Below are positions 1 to 6,420 of a stretch of DNA of 17,596 bases, piece by piece. A model generated the notes under the pieces. That model saw only the letters and a list, made by a program, of their open reading frames with translations, had not been told where the DNA came from and searched no databases. Both the position numbers and the translations under genes were made by a program. Origin of the DNA: Thermodesulfovibrio sp. (GTDB taxonomy: Bacteria > Nitrospirota > Thermodesulfovibrionia > Thermodesulfovibrionales > Thermodesulfovibrionaceae); assembly GCA_026415995.1 (NCBI GenBank), contig JAOAGB010000103.1:1-17596 (forward strand), read 5' to 3'. Every line of letters begins with the position of its first letter. Position 1 is the first letter of the stretch.

Positions 1-115
1 CAATAATGCCACATGTATGACACTATGATTTTGTATGAATCTTTTTTGAAAATAGCGAAATAAGGAAAATATAGAGAAATTTTACTTGAATTTTAGGGGG
101 TTAGAGCTTACTTAA
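1..115. other. Non-coding left edge, downstream of tRNA-Leu
   Basis: No ORF with a supportable start is seen on either strand, and no convincing hairpin-plus-T-run terminator follows the minus-strand tRNA. The stretch is AT-rich and may hold the 3' trailer of the tRNA-Leu transcript. A gene on the other side of the window edge cannot be excluded. Confidence 0.5.
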
Positions 116-197
116 TGCCGAAGGCGGGACTCGAACCCGCACGGGTTTCCCCACACGCCCCTCAAACGTGCGTGTCTACCAGTTCCACCACTTCGGC
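116..197 (-). tRNA. tRNA-Leu (anticodon GAG)
   Basis: The minus strand folds as a class II tRNA of 82 nt. The 7-bp acceptor stem is GCCGAAG/CTTCGGC with discriminator A. The T arm contains GGTTCGAGTCC, and the variable arm is long, around GGGGAAACCC. The anticodon stem CACGT/GCGTG closes the loop TTGAGGG, giving anticodon GAG, which reads CUC/CUU leucine codons. The D arm carries the leucine-like GGAACTGGTAGACAC. The 3' CCA is not encoded (TTA follows), so a CCA-adding enzyme is needed. Confidence 0.96.
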
Positions 198-205
198 TAA
201 ATATA

Positions 206-235
206 ATAATAGCAAGAAATAATTCAGAATTTCAA
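206..235 (-). promoter_or_regulatory. Promoter of tRNA-Leu
   Basis: On the minus strand a -35 hexamer TTGAAA (235-230) and a -10 hexamer TATTAT (211-206) are separated by 18 nt. Each matches the housekeeping sigma consensus at five of six positions. Initiation about 7 nt downstream would fall at or next to the first base of the mature tRNA, leaving almost no 5' leader. This shows that ordinary -35/-10 promoters operate in this genome alongside the extended -10 sites seen before several protein genes. Confidence 0.65.
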
Positions 236-261
236 CTGCAATGTCTAAAGAATCAATATAT

Positions 262-269
262 GGTATAAT
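262..269 (+). promoter_or_regulatory. Extended -10 promoter, probably leaderless start for the hydrolase
   Basis: TGG followed by the perfect -10 hexamer TATAAT (264-269) lies only 5 nt before ATG at 275. No Shine-Dalgarno exists in the gap. Initiation 6-7 nt after the hexamer would put the 5' end at the start codon. Confidence 0.55.
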
Positions 270-274
270 TTTTT

Positions 275-1177
275 ATGGATCCAGTTAGTCATACCCTTAC
301 AGGCTTTGTTCTAAGCAAGACCATAACAAAACATAAAGCTTTAATTATCACCTTTTTAATATTTTCTCTGTTGCCAGATATTGATCTTTTATTAAGAATC
401 CATAGTACAGAGTTGTTTTTAAATTATCATCGTGGTATAACCCATGGGGTTATGGCATCGTTTCTTCTGCCTTTAATCCCTGCCTTTATATTAAGGGTTA
501 AAACAGGATTTTTTAAAACCTACTTTTTAGCATTTTTAGCCTACGGCATGCATATTTTTTTAGATTTTACGAATCAATATGGGATAAAAATATTATCACC
601 CTTTGATTGGGGCTCTTATGATCTGTCTCTAACCTTTATAATCGATCCTTATGTTGTTTTGCCCTTATTGTTGGCCGTTATATTGTCTATTAAATTTAAA
701 AAACAGGCAAAACTTTTTTATGTGCTTTCTTTAATTTTTATTACAATTTATATAGGAGTCAAGGCTTATTTGAAAGTGGAGGCAAGGGATTTTTTAAAGC
801 AAAAAATAGAAGCTCATCAGTATAGAGTTTATCCGATGCCTAATGATTTTCTAAGATGGTGGTTTGTGGCAAGATTCTCCGATGAATATATAACAGGTTG
901 TGTAGATCTTTTCGGGAAAAGGATTTATATAGATAGCAGATATAAGATAAAAAATGATGATTTAATTTTGAAATCTAAGGAATCTGAATCGGTAAAATCA
1001 CTTCTTAATTTTGCTAAACATCCTGCAGCTGAAATAAAGAAAGAGGGAGATACTATTATTGTGGTATGGCGTGAACTTTCTTATGGATTTCTTCCTAATG
1101 ATAGATTTACTGCAAAGGTTTGGATTAAGGAAACATCCCAGGGCTATAAAATTACAAATACAAAGCTTAAAATATGA
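275..1177 (+). CDS. Membrane-bound metal-dependent hydrolase, YdjM/DUF457 family
   Basis: This 300-aa polytopic membrane protein begins MDPVSHTLTG, typical of the YdjM (DUF457) family annotated as inner-membrane metal-dependent hydrolases. Candidate metal-binding motifs are H6, D35xD37 (LLPDIDLL), H52RGITH57 and H93xxxD97 (GMHIFLDF). Hydrophobic segments lie near residues 22-41, 58-73, 81-97, 119-139 and 147-163. A charged region of roughly 130 residues follows, probably soluble. The substrate is unknown. No Shine-Dalgarno precedes the ATG; a TATAAT sits 5 nt upstream, suggesting a leaderless mRNA. The stop overlaps the queE start (ATGA), so the two are probably translationally coupled. The family call is firm, the biochemical function is not. 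Confidence 0.85.
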   Translation: MDPVSHTLTGFVLSKTITKHKALIITFLIFSLLPDIDLLLRIHSTELFLNYHRGITHGVMASFLLPLIPAFILRVKTGFFKTYFLAFLAYGMHIFLDFTNQYGIKILSPFDWGSYDLSLTFIIDPYVVLPLLLAVILSIKFKKQAKLFYVLSLIFITIYIGVKAYLKVEARDFLKQKIEAHQYRVYPMPNDFLRWWFVARFSDEYITGCVDLFGKRIYIDSRYKIKNDDLILKSKESESVKSLLNFAKHPAAEIKKEGDTIIVVWRELSYGFLPNDRFTAKVWIKETSQGYKITNTKLKI

Positions 1178-1788
1178 AAGTTTGCGAAATTTTTCCAAGT
1201 ATTCAGGGAGAAAGTTCCCTTGTAGGTATTCCCATGTTATTTATCAGACTAACAGGTTGCAATCTTAGATGTACATATTGTGACACTAAGTATGCCTATA
1301 CTAAGGGAGAAGAATACTCAATACAAGAAGTTTTAGATAAAATTAAGAAATATAAATTCAAATATATTGAAATTACAGGAGGAGAACCTCTATTACAGCA
1401 GGAAGTATATGAACTTATGGACAATCTTGTAAATAATTTTTATGTTATTCTTGAGACTAATGGTTCAATTTCAATAGAAAAAGTGAATCCTCTTGTAAAA
1501 ATAATTCTCGATATTAAAACTCCGGGTAGCGGAATGAGTGATAAAAACAATTTTGAAAATTTAAACTTTCTAAAAGAAGAAGATGAAATCAAATTTGTTA
1601 TAACTGACAGAATGGACTATGATTGGGCTAAAAATTTCATAAAAAATTACTTAATAAAAACAAAAGAAATTTTATTTTCACCGGCTTTTGGCTTTATAAA
1701 TCCCCAAAATCTTGCCAAATGGATTATTCAAGATAATCTAAATGTAAGGCTGAACCTTCAAATTCATAAATATATTTCAGTAAAATAG
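1174..1788 (+). CDS. queE: 7-carboxy-7-deazaguanine synthase (QueE), radical SAM enzyme
   Basis: QueE converts 6-carboxy-tetrahydropterin to 7-carboxy-7-deazaguanine, a cytosolic step toward preQ0 and queuosine in tRNA. The 204-aa protein has the radical SAM cluster motif C29-x3-C33-x2-C36 (CNLRCTYC), which binds a [4Fe-4S] cluster. It also has the SAM-contacting ITGGEPLLQ motif at 67-75, an N-terminal IFPSIQGES motif and the family-typical C-terminal LQIHKYI. The length fits the short bacterial forms. The ATG overlaps the upstream hydrolase stop by 4 nt (ATGA). No other queuosine gene is in this window, so the partners must be elsewhere. The 3' end lies 6 nt from the convergent rarA end, with no terminator between. 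Confidence 0.94.
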   Translation: MKVCEIFPSIQGESSLVGIPMLFIRLTGCNLRCTYCDTKYAYTKGEEYSIQEVLDKIKKYKFKYIEITGGEPLLQQEVYELMDNLVNNFYVILETNGSISIEKVNPLVKIILDIKTPGSGMSDKNNFENLNFLKEEDEIKFVITDRMDYDWAKNFIKNYLIKTKEILFSPAFGFINPQNLAKWIIQDNLNVRLNLQIHKYISVK

Positions 1789-1794
1789 ACATAA

Positions 1795-3039
1795 CTAAGG
1801 ATTATAGTATTTTTTCTTTTTTGGAATATATTCCTGTTCAATATATCCACCATAGTCGTGGGGATATCTATATCCTTTGCCATGTCCAAGTTTTTTAGCA
1901 CCTGGATAATGAGAATCCTTTAAATGTTCAGGGATAGGCAGCGTTCTTTCTTTTTCAATATCTCTTAGTGCCTCTTCAATTGCCATATAACAGGCATTAC
2001 TTTTGGGAGCATTAGCAATATAGATGGCTGCCTGTGAAAGAATTATTCTTGCCTCTGGCATGCCTACCAATTCAACAGCTTGTGCAGCTGAGTTAGCAAC
2101 TACCAGAGCCATGGGATCAGCATTACCCACATCTTCACTTGCAGCAATAACTATACGACGGGCAATAAATCTCGGATCCTCACCAGCATAAATCATTTTT
2201 GCAAGCCAATAAACAGTAGCATCGGGGTCACTGCCACGCATACTTTTTATAAATGCAGATGCTGTGTCATAATGTTGATCTCCTGCTTTATCATAGACAA
2301 TATGCTTTTTCTGAATGCTTTCCTCTGCGATGTTAATATCTATGTTAATAATCCCCTCTTTATCTGGTGGGGTTGTAAGAGCAGCTATCTCGAGAGCTGA
2401 TAAAGCTTTTCTGGCATCTCCATCAGATGATTTTGCAATATGTTTGAGGGCTTCCTCTTTAATATTAACTTTAAGATTTCCCAGTCCTCTCTCTTTATCA
2501 CTTAAAGCCTTCTTTAAAATTATAATAATTTCTTCTTCTGATAGGGGTTTTAGTTCAAAAATATGACTTCTTGATATAAGTGCGCTATTTAGATAAAAAA
2601 AAGGATTTTCTGTAGTAGCACCAATAAGTGTGATATTCCCCTCTTCAATATCTGGTAAAATAGCATCTTGAGAAATTCTGTTGAGTCTGTGTATCTCATC
2701 TATAAATAAAATCGTTTTTTCTCTTTTTGTTCTTCTCTGCCTGGCCATAGCTAAATTTTTTCTTATTTCTTCTATATTTAATGTGGATGCATTAAGCCAA
2801 ATAAATAATGCCTTTGTTTTGTTAGCGATTATTCTTGCAAGAGCTGTCTTTCCAATACCGGGAGGGCCATATAATATAAGAGATGTTATTTTGTCTGCAT
2901 CAATTGCTCTTTTTAGAAGTTTACCTTCACCTAAAATATGAGTTTGTCCTACATATTCATCAATGTCTCGAGGTGCCATTTTAATTGCAAGGGGTTGATT
3001 TTGCAGGACAATTTTATTGTCATCAAATAGACCATTCAT
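1795..3039 (-). CDS. rarA: Replication-associated recombination protein A (RarA/MgsA), AAA+ ATPase
   Basis: RarA is a cytosolic AAA+ ATPase of the clamp-loader lineage that acts at stalled replication forks with SSB. The 414-aa protein shows Walker A at 58-65 (GPPGIGKT), Walker B at 111-117 (LFIDEIH), sensor 1 around 137-145 (TLIGATTEN) and an arginine finger at R157 (SALISR). The C-terminal half holds the MgsA tetramerisation region, including SMRGSDPDA and the family ending with HYPGAKKLGHGKGYRYPHD. The start codon overlaps the stop of the upstream HD-GYP gene (ATGA, 3036-3039), so expression depends on that gene's transcript. The length is near the usual 420-440 aa. It converges on queE. 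Confidence 0.95.
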   Translation of the reverse strand: MNGLFDDNKIVLQNQPLAIKMAPRDIDEYVGQTHILGEGKLLKRAIDADKITSLILYGPPGIGKTALARIIANKTKALFIWLNASTLNIEEIRKNLAMARQRRTKREKTILFIDEIHRLNRISQDAILPDIEEGNITLIGATTENPFFYLNSALISRSHIFELKPLSEEEIIIILKKALSDKERGLGNLKVNIKEEALKHIAKSSDGDARKALSALEIAALTTPPDKEGIINIDINIAEESIQKKHIVYDKAGDQHYDTASAFIKSMRGSDPDATVYWLAKMIYAGEDPRFIARRIVIAASEDVGNADPMALVVANSAAQAVELVGMPEARIILSQAAIYIANAPKSNACYMAIEEALRDIEKERTLPIPEHLKDSHYPGAKKLGHGKGYRYPHDYGGYIEQEYIPKKKKYYNP

Positions 3040-4298
3040 CTTACATTACCTAACATCTTTATAAACTCTTTAAGAAGTTCCTTATCATAATGTTTTTTCT
3101 CTCTGGTTAAAAGAGAAAGAGCGAAAAAAGGAGTCAAAGCTGATTTATATGGCCTTCTTGTGGTAAGTGCATCATAACAGTCAGCGATGGCAGTAATTTT
3201 GCCAAAAGTTTCTATTTCGTTATCCTTGAGGCCATAAGGATAGCCTTGCCCTGTAAGCTTTTCATGATGCTGCAGTATGGCTATGCAAGCTTCTGATGGA
3301 AATTCTTTATTTTCTCTTACAAGTTCATATCCAAAAATTACATGCTGCTTAATAGTTTTGTATTCGGTATCTGTAAGTCTGCCCTGCTTATTAAGGATTT
3401 CATGAGGTATCCTGGTTTTACCTAAATCATGTAAAATTGCGCCTATTCCGAGTTTTTGAATATTATCCTTCTCCATTTTTACATGTATTCCTAAACCTAT
3501 TGCAAGAACTCCAACATTAATGCTGTGAGTATAGGTATAGTAATCGTAGCCTTTGAGTGTAATTAAACTATATATAGATTGAGGTTCCTCAATTATTTGA
3601 TTGGTAATGTCATCAACTAATTTACTAATCTTTTTAATTTTTTCTCCACTACGAGGATCTTTTAATATTTCCTTCATTAAAACTTTTGAGTTTTCCTTAA
3701 ATATTAAATCTTTTAGAATTTTATTATCCTCCTTTGTTAAGTTTAGCTCTTTTAAAGCTTCGGGTAGTGATTTTATGTAGTCCTCATAAAGTGGTATATC
3801 TTTATCTTCAATTAAAAAGTCTCCTTCTAAGGAAAGAATATTATCCTCAATATTTGAAGGATTATTAATGGATGCATTTATGATTTTTTTTAATTCCAAT
3901 CCTTTCAAATTATAAATAGAAAAATTGACTTTTGTATTAGGAATAATAAGTCTTTTATCAATTTGATAATGTTTTTCTTTAAAAAACGAGTAATTACTGA
4001 ATGCAATCTTAATATCTTGAGCTTTTGGTTTTATTTTTTTTTGGGCAAGGTACAGTTCTAAGTTTTTTATTTCTGCCCTATTAATATAAACGTTGTCAAA
4101 TCCTTTTTCTTTAAGGATTTCAATAAAAATTTTATTTAAAATATTTCCTTTATTAAAGATTTTTTTTATAAAGCCATTCTCTTTAACATAAACATTGAAA
4201 GGAAGAGCAATTCCCGTTTGAAGTCTTTCTGTTGAAACTTTAATTAAACCTTCTTGGGGAGGGATTTCAGTAATTAGGCATTTAAAATTAATAGCCAT
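3036..4298 (-). CDS. HD-GYP domain protein, probable cyclic-di-GMP phosphodiesterase
   Basis: This 420-aa protein has an unassigned N-terminal region (about 1-230) and a C-terminal HD-GYP domain (about 245-400). HD-GYP proteins hydrolyse c-di-GMP using two or three metal ions. The expected residues are present: H258 (YTHSINVG), H290-D291 with GK (ILHDLGK), H319 (IKQHV), H344-H345-E346, G352-Y353-P354 (GQGYPYGL) and D373 in the IADCYDALT segment, followed by RRPY. The site looks intact, so activity is likely. There is no transmembrane segment or recognisable receiver domain; the start of the N-terminal region (IKVSTERLQTGI) resembles the poorly characterised domain often found before HD-GYP. 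It heads a two-gene unit with rarA. It has no Shine-Dalgarno, and GATAAT lies 6 nt before ATG. Confidence 0.88.
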   Translation of the reverse strand: MAINFKCLITEIPPQEGLIKVSTERLQTGIALPFNVYVKENGFIKKIFNKGNILNKIFIEILKEKGFDNVYINRAEIKNLELYLAQKKIKPKAQDIKIAFSNYSFFKEKHYQIDKRLIIPNTKVNFSIYNLKGLELKKIINASINNPSNIEDNILSLEGDFLIEDKDIPLYEDYIKSLPEALKELNLTKEDNKILKDLIFKENSKVLMKEILKDPRSGEKIKKISKLVDDITNQIIEEPQSIYSLITLKGYDYYTYTHSINVGVLAIGLGIHVKMEKDNIQKLGIGAILHDLGKTRIPHEILNKQGRLTDTEYKTIKQHVIFGYELVRENKEFPSEACIAILQHHEKLTGQGYPYGLKDNEIETFGKITAIADCYDALTTRRPYKSALTPFFALSLLTREKKHYDKELLKEFIKMLGNVR

Positions 4299-4304
4299 GA
4301 AATA

Positions 4305-4313
4305 ATTATCTCA
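4305..4313 (-). promoter_or_regulatory. Extended -10 promoter for the HD-GYP gene, probably leaderless
   Basis: On the minus strand TGA-GATAAT occupies 4313-4305, with the hexamer ending 6 nt before the ATG at 4298. There is no Shine-Dalgarno in the 6-nt gap. The divergent yfiH-type gene begins at 4344, so both promoters lie within a 45-bp interval. Confidence 0.45.
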
Positions 4314-4330
4314 AAAAAGAGCATTTAATG

Positions 4331-4336
4331 TAAAAT
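4331..4336 (+). promoter_or_regulatory. -10 element for the YfiH/LACC1-family gene, probably leaderless
   Basis: TAAAAT ends 7 nt before ATG at 4344, with no Shine-Dalgarno. This is the same arrangement as at several other first genes here. The expected -35 position overlaps the divergent HD-GYP promoter. Confidence 0.4.
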
Positions 4337-4343
4337 ATTTAAA

Positions 4344-5003
4344 ATGGAAAAATTAATATATCCAGAAAATTTGAGACATTCTGACATAATTTGTTTTTTC
4401 ACAGAAAAAAATTTTGATCTTATTAAGCTTAGAAAACAATATGAAATTTACATGCCAATTCAAAGACATACTGATAATGTTATAGTTTTATCTAAAAATA
4501 CAACACCTCAGGTTGCTGATGCGGTAATTACCGATAAAAAGGGCATATTAATTGGTGTAAAAGTTGCTGATTGCTTACCTATACTTTTATACGATCCCGT
4601 AAGAAAGGTTATTGCTGCCGTCCATGCTGGATGGAGAAGCACAGCAAAGGGGATTTTAAAGAAAACTTTAATAAAAATGTTGGAAATATTTAACTGTAAA
4701 GTGTCAAATATTATAATTGCAATGGGTCCATATATAAAAGGTTGCTGTTATGAAGTTGGACATGAGGTTATAGAAGCATTAAATAGGGAAACTCCTTCCT
4801 TAGAATATGTTATTAATTTAAATGGGAAAAAACATGTTGATCTTGCCATAGCAAACCGAATTCAATCATTGTCAATAGGAATAAACACAGAAAATATTTG
4901 GATTTCTCCTGATTGTACTTATTGTAATCATTTGCATTATGCTTCATATAGGTTTCATGGTAAAGAAGCCGGAAGACAATATGGAATAATAGGGATGTTA
5001 TAG
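4344..5003 (+). CDS. pgeF: YfiH/LACC1-family purine nucleoside phosphorylase / polyphenol oxidase-like protein
   Basis: Members of this family (YfiH, YlmD, LACC1) are zinc-binding enzymes with purine nucleoside phosphorylase/adenosine deaminase activity. Older annotations call them multicopper polyphenol oxidase or laccase, and the E. coli member PgeF has been linked to peptidoglycan editing. The 219-aa protein has the His-Cys-His set: H42 (IQRH), C77 (VADCLPILL) and H94 (VHAGWRS). It also has GPYIKGCCYEV (128-138) and the C-terminal SYRFHGKEAGRQ (201-212), where relatives have a similar Arg-rich stretch. It is slightly short against the usual 240-260 aa, mainly at the N terminus. There is no Shine-Dalgarno. 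A tRNA-Pro gene follows 28 nt downstream. The family is certain, the physiological substrate is not. Confidence 0.88.
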   Translation: MEKLIYPENLRHSDIICFFTEKNFDLIKLRKQYEIYMPIQRHTDNVIVLSKNTTPQVADAVITDKKGILIGVKVADCLPILLYDPVRKVIAAVHAGWRSTAKGILKKTLIKMLEIFNCKVSNIIIAMGPYIKGCCYEVGHEVIEALNRETPSLEYVINLNGKKHVDLAIANRIQSLSIGINTENIWISPDCTYCNHLHYASYRFHGKEAGRQYGIIGML

Positions 5004-5004
5004 G

Positions 5005-5010
5005 TATAAT
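5005..5010 (+). promoter_or_regulatory. -10 element likely driving tRNA-Pro and perhaps the attenuated leader
   Basis: A perfect TATAAT begins one base after the stop codon of the preceding gene and 22 nt before the tRNA-Pro 5' end. The -35 region (TGGAAT at 4982-4987, 17-nt spacing) is weak. A second -10-like TATAAA lies at 5013-5018. No other promoter-like sequence is evident between the tRNA and the leader ORF. Confidence 0.45.
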
Positions 5011-5031
5011 AATATAAAACATAGCTGGTAT

Positions 5032-5105
5032 CGGGGTGTAGCGCAGTCTGGTAGCGCACACGGTTCGGGACCGTGGTGTCGGAGGTTCAAATCCTCTCAC
5101 CCCGA
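5032..5105 (+). tRNA. tRNA-Pro (anticodon CGG)
   Basis: A 74-nt cloverleaf has acceptor stem CGGGGTG/CACCCCG and discriminator A. The D arm is GCGCAGTCTGGTAGCGC, the anticodon stem is CACGG/CCGTG with loop TTCGGGA, and the T arm is GGAGGTTCAAATCCTC. Anticodon CGG reads the CCG proline codon. The C1-G72 first pair is typical of bacterial tRNA-Pro. CCA is not encoded (TAA follows A5105). No terminator follows before the leader ORF 24 nt downstream. Confidence 0.97.
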
Positions 5106-5128
5106 TAAGAAGCGAAAGGAGAGAGTCA

Positions 5129-5176
5129 ATGTTAAGAGAAGATTGTTATTTTTGGTTTGGTTTTTACTTTAAATAA
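5129..5176 (+). CDS. Aromatic-rich leader peptide of the aroF attenuator
   Basis: A 15-codon ORF reads MLREDCYFWFGFYFK and ends at TAA. AGGAG at 5117-5121 lies 7 nt before its ATG, a well-placed Shine-Dalgarno. Residues 7-14 contain four Phe, two Tyr and one Trp out of eight. The RNA segment right after the stop codon can pair with the 5' arm of the terminator hairpin downstream. Runs of regulatory codons inside a short translated leader, with competing hairpins between it and a biosynthetic gene, define ribosome-mediated attenuation as in the pheA, trp and his operons. Here the gene controlled would be DAHP synthase. I infer that stalling at scarce charged tRNA-Phe, -Tyr or -Trp leaves 5177-5188 free and permits readthrough. 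The ORF and fold are seen directly; regulation is inferred. Confidence 0.85.
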   Translation: MLREDCYFWFGFYFK

Positions 5177-5233
5177 TCTGCCTCTGACAGTTTAGTCGGC
5201 TTAAAATATAAGGCAGACAGGTCAGGGGCAGAT
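5177..5233 (+). promoter_or_regulatory. Antiterminator pairing of the aroF attenuator
   Basis: TCTGCCTCTGAC (5177-5188) is complementary to GTCAGGGGCAGA (5221-5232) over 12 contiguous positions with one G-T wobble; A5176-T5233 can extend it. This pairing consumes the upper 5' arm (5221-5229) of the terminator. The same left segment can also pair over 7 bp with AGGCAGA at 5211-5217. A local 5-bp stem, 5184-5188 with 5195-5199 (CTGAC/GTCGG, one wobble), could act as anti-antiterminator. Because the left arm begins directly after the leader stop codon, a ribosome paused at that stop would cover it. Confidence 0.8.
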
Positions 5234-5261
5234 GTAGCCCCTGTCTTGTCTGTCTTTTTTT
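5211..5261 (+). terminator. Intrinsic terminator of the aroF attenuator
   Basis: The arms 5211-5229 and 5237-5255 pair at 18 of 19 positions: one T-T mismatch at 5222/5244 and wobbles at 5220/5246 and 5213/5253. The top is GGGGC/GCCCC and the 7-nt loop is AGATGTA. Seven T (5255-5261) follow immediately. It is by far the strongest intrinsic terminator in the window and lies 145 nt upstream of the aroF start, so it would stop transcription before the gene. Confidence 0.9.
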
Positions 5262-5282
5262 ATTAAGCTGTAACTCTGAGCA

Positions 5283-5312
5283 ATGGCAAAAGGTTTTTAC
5301 AGTTGGAAATAA
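5283..5312 (+). CDS. Possible second aromatic mini-ORF upstream of aroF
   Basis: A 9-codon ORF reads MAKGFYSWK and contains one Phe, one Tyr and one Trp. It lies between the terminator and the aroF start. No good Shine-Dalgarno precedes it. Flanking 7-nt segments TCTGAGC (5275-5281) and GCTCAGA (5329-5335) are perfectly complementary and would enclose the ORF in a long-range stem. It could be chance in AT-rich DNA, or part of a second control layer. Confidence 0.25.
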   Translation: MAKGFYSWK

Positions 5313-5406
5313 GGAGATTTTTAGATACGCTCAGAATGAAAAAAAGACATTAACGGCAAAAATAAGATTTATAAAAATTTATAACAAAAATATAGGAGGT
5401 TTTAAA

Positions 5407-6420
5407 ATGGTAATTGTAATGAAGCCAGAAGCAACAGAGGAACAACTTAAGGAGGTTATAGCCAAAATCGAAGAACTGGGATATAAACCTCATGTAATTT
5501 ACGGTGCTACAAGGAATGTGATTGGAGCAGTTGGTGATGAAAGAGGTAAATTTGTTCTTCAAAGTCTTGAAGTAATGGATGGAGTTGAGGCCGTTATTCC
5601 TATACTAAAACCTTACAAATTAGCATCGAAGGAAGTAAAAAAGGATAAGACAATTATTAATGTAAAAGAAGTTTCTATTGGAGGTGATGAGGTCATTGTA
5701 ATAGCAGGTCCATGCGCAGTTGAAGATGAGGAACAAATAATTAAAACAGCGATAACAGTAAAATCTCTTGGAGCTCATATTTTAAGGGGAGGAGCATATA
5801 AACCGAGAACTTCTCCTTATACGTTCCAAGGTCTTGGAGAAGAGGGATTAAAATTACTGAAAAAGGCAAGTGAAATAGCAAATATGCCCGTAGTAACGGA
5901 GATTATCAACCCAGAACATGTTGATCTTGTATGTGAATATGTTGATATTCTTCAGATAGGAACTCGTAATGCTCAAAACTTTGAGCTATTAAAAAGAGTT
6001 GGTCAGGCTACAAAACCTGTTATTCTTAAAAGAGGAATGTCGATGACAATTAAAGAATGGCTAATGAGCGCCGAATATATACTTAGTGAGGGAAATATGA
6101 ATGTTATTCTATGTGAAAGAGGAATTAGAACATTCGAGACAGCTACAAGAAATACGCTTGATCTATCTGCAGTGGCTGTCCTACGAGAAGAAACGCATCT
6201 TCCAGTTATAGTTGATCCTTCTCATGCTACTGGGTATGCTAAGTATGTTGGTTCAATGGCTTGTGCTGCTGTCGCTGCAGGTGCCGATGGAATAATGATA
6301 GAAGTACATCCACAACCTGAAAAGGCTTTTTCTGATGGACCACAATCTCTTAATTTTAAAGCTTTTGGTGAAATAATGAATAAAATACATCAGTTTGCTA
6401 AAGTAGCAGGAAGGATTTAA
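5407..6420 (+). CDS. aroF: 3-deoxy-7-phosphoheptulonate synthase (DAHP synthase), type I-beta with N-terminal FL domain
   Basis: The enzyme condenses phosphoenolpyruvate and erythrose 4-phosphate to DAHP, the first step of the shikimate pathway to Phe, Tyr and Trp, in the cytosol. The 337-aa protein has an N-terminal ferredoxin-like (FL) domain (1-70) and a TIM barrel (about 85-337), the T. maritima architecture in which the FL domain mediates feedback inhibition. Likely metal ligands are C103 (AGPCAVE), H273 (DPSHATG), E299 (IMIEVHP) and D310 (FSDGPQS). Substrate motifs GGAYKPRTSPY (128-138) and KRGM (208-211) are present. AGGAGG ends 8 nt before ATG. The leader upstream carries an aromatic attenuator, implying control by amino-acid supply. 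The stop overlaps the convergent SemiSWEET stop by 4 nt. Confidence 0.96.
   Translation: MVIVMKPEATEEQLKEVIAKIEELGYKPHVIYGATRNVIGAVGDERGKFVLQSLEVMDGVEAVIPILKPYKLASKEVKKDKTIINVKEVSIGGDEVIVIAGPCAVEDEEQIIKTAITVKSLGAHILRGGAYKPRTSPYTFQGLGEEGLKLLKKASEIANMPVVTEIINPEHVDLVCEYVDILQIGTRNAQNFELLKRVGQATKPVILKRGMSMTIKEWLMSAEYILSEGNMNVILCERGIRTFETATRNTLDLSAVAVLREETHLPVIVDPSHATGYAKYVGSMACAAVAAGADGIMIEVHPQPEKAFSDGPQSLNFKAFGEIMNKIHQFAKVAGRI

Noticed and set aside
4813..5100. Minus-strand 95-aa ORF beginning MRGFEPPTPRSRTVCATRLRY
   Set aside because: It is the antisense reading of tRNA-Pro and of the upstream gene's 3' end; this peptide is a well-known artefact of tRNA-antisense ORF calls.
5336..5383. 15-codon ORF starting MKKDING between the attenuator and aroF
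   Set aside because: No ribosome site at usable distance, low-complexity AT-rich codons and no regulatory codon pattern.
5106..5406. T-box riboswitch or TRAP-type control upstream of aroF
   Set aside because: No T-box consensus and no tandem (G/U)AG series at TRAP spacing are present; the translated aromatic leader explains the structure better.
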